Assembly: GCA_002478745.1 (NCBI GenBank) | Contig: DLQI01000138.1 | Coordinates: 1-11,010 of the forward strand | Length of the DNA stretch: 11,010 nt | From: Rhodobacteraceae bacterium UBA7436 | Lineage (GTDB): Bacteria > Pseudomonadota > Alphaproteobacteria > Rhodobacterales > Rhodobacteraceae | Direction of reading: 5' to 3' | Part shown: positions 6,753 through 11,010 of the stretch, piece by piece | Layout of the letters: every line of letters begins with the position of its first letter | Numbering within the stretch: the first letter of the stretch is position 1 | Notes under the pieces: model-generated | Database searches by the model: none | What the model was told of the DNA's origin: nothing | The model's input: only the letters and a program-made list of their open reading frames with translations | Program-made: the position numbers and the translations under genes

Positions 6753-7984
6753 ACTAAGAACTGGGTCAATGCCTCATCATTGGTTATGTCTGTCAAAGTG
6801 AATCCAGCCTCGGCAATCAGCTTGCACATTACATCAAAGTTTTTTGGGTCTGACGTTTCGATTCCGATCAGAACAGATCCAAAATTTCGGGCTGACTTTT
6901 TCATATACTCAAAACGGGCGATATTATCGTCTGGTCCCAAAATATTCAGGAAATCCTTTAATGCGCCGGGGCGTTGAGGAAGACGTAAAATGAAATATTT
7001 CTTCAATCCTGAATAACGCTGTGCCCGTTCTTTAACTTCAGGCAAGCGCTCAAAATCAAAGTTTCCCCCCGAAGCAATACAGACAACTGTTTTGCCTTTA
7101 ATCTGATCTGAGATCTCACTTAGTACCTCAATCGACATCGCGCCCGCTGGCTCAAGGACGATCCCCTCTACGTTCAACATCTCTAGGATCGTAGTACAAA
7201 TACGGTCCTCATCCAGATGTAAAACAGTTGATCCGTCGATGCCCTTCAACCGAGCAAATGTGCGTTCTCCAATCCGCGCAACCGCAGCACCATCTACAAA
7301 CGTATCCACCTTAGAAACGGTCATTGGTTCACCAGCATCAACAGCCACCTTCAGACTTTGAGCACCTGTGGGTTCAACAAAGGTATAGGCGCAATCATCG
7401 CCGAAATAACTATACGTGCCCGCAGACAAACCACCTCCACCAACTGGCAGAACAATACAATCTGGCACACGGCCTAATTGCTCCTCGATTTCAACGGCAA
7501 CGCTGGCCTGCCCTTCAATCACATCCTCGTCGTCAAAAGGTGAAAGAAAGTAAGCGCCTTGCTCAGAACAGTATTCTTGAGATGCTTTAAGCGTTTCGTC
7601 AAAATAGTCACCCACCAGACGGATCTCGACATGTGCGCCACCAAACATCTGGGTTTTCATCACCTTCTGCTCTGGTGTTGTGACAGGCATGAACACCACA
7701 CCCTTCACCCCAAAGTGTCGGCACATAAACGCAACGCCCTGAGCGTGGTTTCCGGCACTGGCACAGACAAAAATATCATGCGTAGCGATTACCTTGCGCA
7801 TCGCATTAAACGCACCACGCAGCTTGTAGGATCGAACAGGGCTTAAATCTTCACGCTTAAGCCAAATATCTGCCCCAAAACGTTGAGACAGAAGATCGCT
7901 ACGCATCAATGGAGTCTCTGGAAAAACCTTGCGCATCTCGGCAGTGGCAGCGCGAGCAGAAGCAACAAACATGTCGGGGGCCAT
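6749..7984 (-). CDS. ilvA: Threonine ammonia-lyase, biosynthetic short form
   Basis: The enzyme (411 residues) deaminates threonine to 2-oxobutanoate, the first step toward isoleucine, using pyridoxal phosphate. The PLP lysine is K54 in SYKLRGAF, followed by the substrate loop SAGNHAQG (about 76-83) and the phosphate-binding loop VGGGGLSAG (about 181-189). The last 90 or so residues, starting near KKYFILRLPQRPGALKDF, form one ACT-like regulatory domain. This matches the shorter IlvA form of about 410 residues rather than the two-ACT E. coli enzyme, so feedback control by isoleucine is likely but may differ in detail. The catabolic TdcB form usually lacks such a C-terminal domain. The start at 7984 has AGGA about seven bases upstream. 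It diverges from argG and converges on the Hpt gene with a four-base stop overlap. Confidence 0.95.
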   Translation of the reverse strand: MAPDMFVASARAATAEMRKVFPETPLMRSDLLSQRFGADIWLKREDLSPVRSYKLRGAFNAMRKVIATHDIFVCASAGNHAQGVAFMCRHFGVKGVVFMPVTTPEQKVMKTQMFGGAHVEIRLVGDYFDETLKASQEYCSEQGAYFLSPFDDEDVIEGQASVAVEIEEQLGRVPDCIVLPVGGGGLSAGTYSYFGDDCAYTFVEPTGAQSLKVAVDAGEPMTVSKVDTFVDGAAVARIGERTFARLKGIDGSTVLHLDEDRICTTILEMLNVEGIVLEPAGAMSIEVLSEISDQIKGKTVVCIASGGNFDFERLPEVKERAQRYSGLKKYFILRLPQRPGALKDFLNILGPDDNIARFEYMKKSARNFGSVLIGIETSDPKNFDVMCKLIAEAGFTLTDITNDEALTQFLV

Positions 7985-8014
7985 AAAACTATCCTGAACA
8001 AATACGATACAGCA

Positions 8015-8043
8015 GACCTAAGCACAGGCAATCAAAGGGTCAA
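8015..8043 (-). promoter_or_regulatory. Candidate ilvA promoter
   Basis: On the minus strand TTGACC (8043-8038) is followed by a 17-base spacer and TAGGTC (8020-8015). The -35 is close to consensus, the -10 is weak. Transcription would begin about 24 bases before the ilvA ATG. No leader peptide or attenuator hairpin is visible. Pattern matched by eye. Confidence 0.3.
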
Positions 8044-8057
8044 CGGCCTTGCTGTCC

Positions 8058-8086
8058 TTGCCTCTGGGTGCAAAACGCGCTATCGC
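8058..8086 (+). promoter_or_regulatory. Candidate argG promoter
   Basis: TTGCCT (8058-8063), a 17-base spacer and TATCGC (8081-8086) lie upstream of argG, with an expected transcript start about 24 bases before its ATG. The -10 matches consensus only in its first half. This element and the ilvA candidate lie back to back in the 132-base gap (7985-8116). I see no obvious ArgR-type operator. Pattern matched by eye. Confidence 0.3.
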
Positions 8087-8116
8087 CCGCGGCGAACCTG
8101 ACAAAGGAAATTTAAG

Positions 8117-9337
8117 ATGTCCGCGCCTAAAAAAGTCGTCCTCGCCTACTCCGGTGGCCTTGATACCTCAATAATTCTGAAATGGCTGCAAACCGAATAC
8201 GGTTGCGAAGTGGTGACCTTCACCGCCGACCTTGGTCAAGGTGAAGAACTCGAACCAGCACGCGCCAAAGCAGAGATGATGGGTGCCTCGTCCATCTACA
8301 TCGAAGACGTCCGCGAAGAGTTCGTGCGTGACTTTGTATTTCCAATGTTCCGCGCCAATGCGGTTTATGAAGGCCTTTACCTTCTGGGCACATCCATCGC
8401 GCGTCCGTTGATCTCAAAACGTTTGGTGGAAATTGCCGAAGAAACCGGCGCTGACGCAATCGCACACGGCGCGACTGGCAAAGGCAACGATCAAGTTCGT
8501 TTCGAACTGGCCGCATACGCGTTGAATCCAGACATCAAAGTAATCGCACCTTGGCGCGAGTGGGACCTGTCCAGCCGTACAAAACTGATCGACTTTGCTG
8601 AAAAGAACCAAATCCCAATCGCCACAGACAAACGCGGCGAAGCGCCGTTCAGCGTTGACGCGAACCTGTTGCACACATCTTCAGAGGGTAAAGTTCTCGA
8701 AGATCCAGCAGTTGATGCACCAGAATACGTTTACCAGCGGACGGTATCCCCAGAAGATGCACCGAACGAAGCTGAATACATCGAAATCGGTTTTGAAAAA
8801 GGTGACGCGGTTTCCATCAACGGCGTGGCAATGTCACCAGCAACAGTTCTGACAGAACTGAACCGCCTTGGCGGCAAGCACGGCATTGGCCGTCTTGATC
8901 TGGTTGAAGGTCGTTTCGTTGGCATGAAATCACGCGGCATCTACGAAACGCCAGGCGGCACGATCCTACTCGAAGCGCACCGTGGTATCGAATCCATCAC
9001 ATTGGATCGCGGCGCTGCCCACCTGAAAGATGAGCTGATGCCAAAATACGCAGAGCTGATTTACAACGGTTTCTGGTTCAGCCCAGAGCGTGAAATGATG
9101 CAAGCGATGATCGACAAAAGCCAAGAGCACGTCACCGGCACCGTCCGCGTGAAACTGTACAAAGGTCTCTCACGCACTGTGGGCCGTTGGTCTGATCACT
9201 CGCTTTATTCCGAAGCGCACGTGACGTTTGAAGATGACGCAGGCGCATACGATCAAAAAGACGCAGCAGGCTTCATTCAATTGAACGCTCTGCGCCTGAA
9301 ACTTTTGGCAGCACGTGATCGCCGCCTTAAAAAGTAA
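8117..9337 (+). CDS. argG: Argininosuccinate synthase
   Basis: ArgG joins citrulline and aspartate using ATP to make argininosuccinate, the next-to-last step of arginine synthesis; it acts in the cytoplasm as a tetramer. The 406-residue length is normal for the family. The ATP pyrophosphatase loop AYSGGLDTS is at residues 10-18, followed by the GATGKGNDQVRFE segment that binds citrulline and aspartate, DANLLHTSSEGKVLEDP in the middle, and KSRGIYETPGGT toward the C-terminal domain. No key motif is missing. The ATG at 8117 is preceded by AAAGGAAA. Codon use looks more biased and GC-richer than in the Hpt and phosphatase genes, consistent with a well-expressed core gene. It stands alone, divergent from ilvA, and its TAA stop abuts the stop of the next, oppositely oriented gene with no base between. 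Confidence 0.98.
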   Translation: MSAPKKVVLAYSGGLDTSIILKWLQTEYGCEVVTFTADLGQGEELEPARAKAEMMGASSIYIEDVREEFVRDFVFPMFRANAVYEGLYLLGTSIARPLISKRLVEIAEETGADAIAHGATGKGNDQVRFELAAYALNPDIKVIAPWREWDLSSRTKLIDFAEKNQIPIATDKRGEAPFSVDANLLHTSSEGKVLEDPAVDAPEYVYQRTVSPEDAPNEAEYIEIGFEKGDAVSINGVAMSPATVLTELNRLGGKHGIGRLDLVEGRFVGMKSRGIYETPGGTILLEAHRGIESITLDRGAAHLKDELMPKYAELIYNGFWFSPEREMMQAMIDKSQEHVTGTVRVKLYKGLSRTVGRWSDHSLYSEAHVTFEDDAGAYDQKDAAGFIQLNALRLKLLAARDRRLKK

Positions 9338-10057
9338 CTACAACTTTATGGCCGCAAGCCTGTCGTAATACGGCATGGCTTGCGCCGCTACCTCTGCATA
9401 ATCTGTCTCTAATACGGGCAATTCGCCCTCTGCATCCGCAAAACCGGTAGAGCGGTGAACGGCCCCATACCAGTGCGACGCCCAGACGCCATCACTTGCG
9501 TGGCCGCCACTTGGCCAATGCAGCATACCCGCATCCCATTTCAAACCCACCGCATCACACAGCTTGCGCATCATGCCTTCCGGATCGTCGCGAATGTCGT
9601 GCGAATCGACGACAATCGGCGTTTGGCCCAGCGCAGTGACGTGATCGAACAATTCAGCCTGTTGGCGGAACCCGATGTCGTCCAACTGCGGGCCTTCGCG
9701 TTTCTTGGCATAGCTGGCCACAACTCTTGCAGGATGACGGATCAGGAATACGTTGATGACATCAGCCATCCAATCTCTCGGCACGCCTTCGACCATGTGT
9801 TGGGTCATATGTTTTTGATAAAAAATGGTGCGGTCAGTTGGTGCCAAAAGCTGATGGGCAACCATATCAGGATCTTGGAACTGGGATGCCAATATCTCAT
9901 TTTGCATTGGGTGAACGATTCCTGTTTTGGCCAAATAGGCGGCATAAAACGGCTCATCCACAACTGTAGAATCCTTGCGGCCACCAAAACTATACATCAT
10001 GGCAGTCGATAAATTTCGCGGCCCAGACCACATCGCGATGCGCTTCGTTTGATCCAT
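9338..10057 (-). CDS. Sulfotransferase-like family protein
   Basis: The 239-residue protein resembles P-loop sulfotransferases. It opens with IAMWSGPRNLST (about 7-18), which fits the 5'-phosphosulfate binding loop, and has VFLIRHPARVVASY (about 103-116), which fits the 3'-phosphate binding RxxxxxxxS motif. A VDEPFYAAYL segment (33-42) follows the loop. Such proteins are often annotated simply as sulfotransferase family, and related domains occur fused to branched-chain aminotransferases in plants; no aminotransferase domain is present here. The acceptor is unknown, and PAPS-dependent activity is inferred, not shown. I start at the ATG at 10057 because GGAGAG lies just upstream; an upstream in-frame start at 10123 adds 22 residues before the P-loop with no support. 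It is transcribed divergently from msrA with a 141-base gap in which I found no clear operator or promoter. Confidence 0.82.
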   Translation of the reverse strand: MDQTKRIAMWSGPRNLSTAMMYSFGGRKDSTVVDEPFYAAYLAKTGIVHPMQNEILASQFQDPDMVAHQLLAPTDRTIFYQKHMTQHMVEGVPRDWMADVINVFLIRHPARVVASYAKKREGPQLDDIGFRQQAELFDHVTALGQTPIVVDSHDIRDDPEGMMRKLCDAVGLKWDAGMLHWPSGGHASDGVWASHWYGAVHRSTGFADAEGELPVLETDYAEVAAQAMPYYDRLAAIKL

Positions 10058-10198
10058 AACTCTCTCCAATTTGAGGCACCTTAGGCCTGCAGATTTACGC
10101 TGCCAATATGAAACCTCTCTCACCTATGCGTTACATCGTATGCTCGACACTTGCGTAAACCGCTCCAAATGGTGAACTAGAATGCAAAGGAGACTGAA

Positions 10199-10858
10199 AT
10201 GATATTTACACGCTCAGCTAAGTCAACGGCCCTTGCACTGGCCGCCACCGTGGGACTGTTTGCACAGGTACAAACCGCTCAGGCAAACACTGAAACACTT
10301 ACTGTTGCCGGGGGGTGCTTTTGGTGTGTCGAATCCGATTTCGAAAGCGTCGACGGTGTAAAAGATGCCATTTCAGGTTTTGCTGGCGGCAAAGTGGCCA
10401 ACCCTACATACAAACAAGTCGTACGTGGCGGAACTGGCCATTATGAGGCTGTTCAAATCATCTTTGACCCAGACATCGTTTCGCGCGACGAGATACTAAG
10501 CAAGTTCTTCCGCTCGGTGGATCCAACCGATGCAGGTGGTCAGTTCTGTGATCGCGGCCAAAGCTATGCGACAGCAATCTTTGCAGAGGGCCCAGATCAA
10601 AAGGCAGCGGCTGAGAAGGCAAAGGCGCGGGCTGCCAGCGATCTTGGGCAAAAGGTAGTAACCCCTATCCTAGGTTCATTCCCCTTCTACGCAGCCGATG
10701 CCTCACATCAGGACTATTATAAGGGTAGCAAAATTGTGCTGACACGCTTTGGTCCAAAAAAGCAGTCAAAAGCATATAAGGCCTACCGCGATGCATGCGG
10801 CCGCGATCAACGTGTTGAAAAACTGTGGGGCACCGCAGCTCCGTTTGTTGGTCACTAA
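10199..10858 (+). CDS. msrA: Peptide-methionine (S)-S-oxide reductase, exported
   Basis: MsrA reduces methionine-S-sulfoxide in proteins. The catalytic cysteine is C40 in GGCFWCVE, with E45 as the expected acid residue; GHYEAV, VDPTDAGGQFCDRGQSY and SHQDYY are further family signatures. C43 beside the catalytic site, the cysteine in QFCDRG and the one in DACGRDQRVEKLWG are candidates for resolving cysteines. The first 29 residues form a typical Sec signal peptide (charged start, alanine-rich core, cleavage likely after AQA at 27-29), so this enzyme should act in the periplasm rather than in the cytoplasm. The start at 10199 has a strong AAAGGAG site. No MsrB or membrane partner is in view. 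Its TAA stop overlaps the stop of the convergent kinase gene by four bases. Confidence 0.95.
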   Translation: MIFTRSAKSTALALAATVGLFAQVQTAQANTETLTVAGGCFWCVESDFESVDGVKDAISGFAGGKVANPTYKQVVRGGTGHYEAVQIIFDPDIVSRDEILSKFFRSVDPTDAGGQFCDRGQSYATAIFAEGPDQKAAAEKAKARAASDLGQKVVTPILGSFPFYAADASHQDYYKGSKIVLTRFGPKKQSKAYKAYRDACGRDQRVEKLWGTAAPFVGH

Positions 10859-11010
10859 CCTAACTTCGCATCCTGAATATCTTTGAGATCAGGAATAACG
10901 TCTGCCGTCCCAAGCCGTGTAACCATTAAAGCACTGGCTTGGGTCGCCAATTTGATCGCCTGCGCCATTGGCATACCGCGATCCAATCCAGCAACCACAT
11001 AACCGGTGAA
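10855..11010 (-). CDS. Ribokinase-like PfkB family sugar kinase, C-terminal end only
   Basis: A minus-strand frame enters from the right edge and ends with a TAG at 10857-10855, giving 51 residues. The stretch reads FTGYVVAGLDRGMPMAQAIKLA, then ASALMVTRLGTADVIP, which matches the C-terminal helix region of ribokinase (in E. coli RbsK the corresponding segment has FNG...A...A...SVTRxGA...IP). It would phosphorylate ribose or a related sugar, but the active-site parts lie outside the window, so the substrate and even the subfamily are uncertain. The stop codon overlaps that of msrA by four bases. Confidence 0.72.
   Translation of the reverse strand, partial: FTGYVVAGLDRGMPMAQAIKLATQASALMVTRLGTADVIPDLKDIQDAKLG

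Noticed and set aside
9455..10012. Open plus-strand frame of 185 codons opposite the sulfotransferase-like gene
   Set aside because: It mirrors the real gene, shows no domain, and the opposite strand has clear conserved motifs and a strong ribosome-binding site.
10178..10183. TAGAAT as a -10 box for msrA
   Set aside because: Transcription from it would start within the Shine-Dalgarno sequence and no -35 lies at a suitable distance.
1..11010. CRISPR array, insertion sequence, prophage, toxin-antitoxin or defence system
   Set aside because: No spaced direct repeats, terminal inverted repeats, transposase, integrase or defence-type motifs were seen on either strand.

Overview
The window looks like an ordinary chromosomal stretch of an alphaproteobacterium, most likely a marine Rhodobacteraceae (Roseobacter-group) species of moderate GC content. 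This rests on the protein sequences and on the run hslO, Nudix hydrolase, cca, ABC exporter, which I recall as typical of that family; no database search was run. There is no sign of phage, insertion sequences, CRISPR, tRNA or rRNA. No gene-free stretch exceeds 300 bases; the longest is about 140.

Layout. From 4460 down to 1, a minus-strand operon with overlapping genes encodes Hsp33 chaperone, a CoA-pyrophosphatase-type Nudix hydrolase, a CCA-adding-type tRNA nucleotidyltransferase and a fused ABC exporter that runs off the left edge. A second Nudix gene (4542-4982, plus) is divergent from hslO. Next comes a minus-strand response regulator/SpoIIE-type phosphatase gene (4985-6291), split by an apparent one-base loss, and divergent from it a small Hpt phosphotransfer protein (6393-6752). 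Then come threonine ammonia-lyase ilvA (6749-7984, minus) and argininosuccinate synthase argG (8117-9337, plus), which share a divergent intergenic region. A sulfotransferase-like protein (9338-10057, minus), an exported methionine sulfoxide reductase msrA (10199-10858, plus) and the C-terminal end of a ribokinase-like sugar kinase (10855-11010, minus) complete the window.

How the genes fit together. The region mixes housekeeping work (tRNA 3'-end maturation, isoleucine and arginine synthesis, nucleotide clean-up), oxidative protein damage control (Hsp33 in the cytoplasm, MsrA in the cell envelope) and a small signalling pair (receiver-phosphatase plus Hpt). All four convergent gene pairs have stop codons that overlap by 4 bases, abut, or sit 2 bases apart, so no separate terminator fits between them.

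The most useful observation is the frameshift in the receiver domain at about 5963-5970. I see no convincing undescribed system here.
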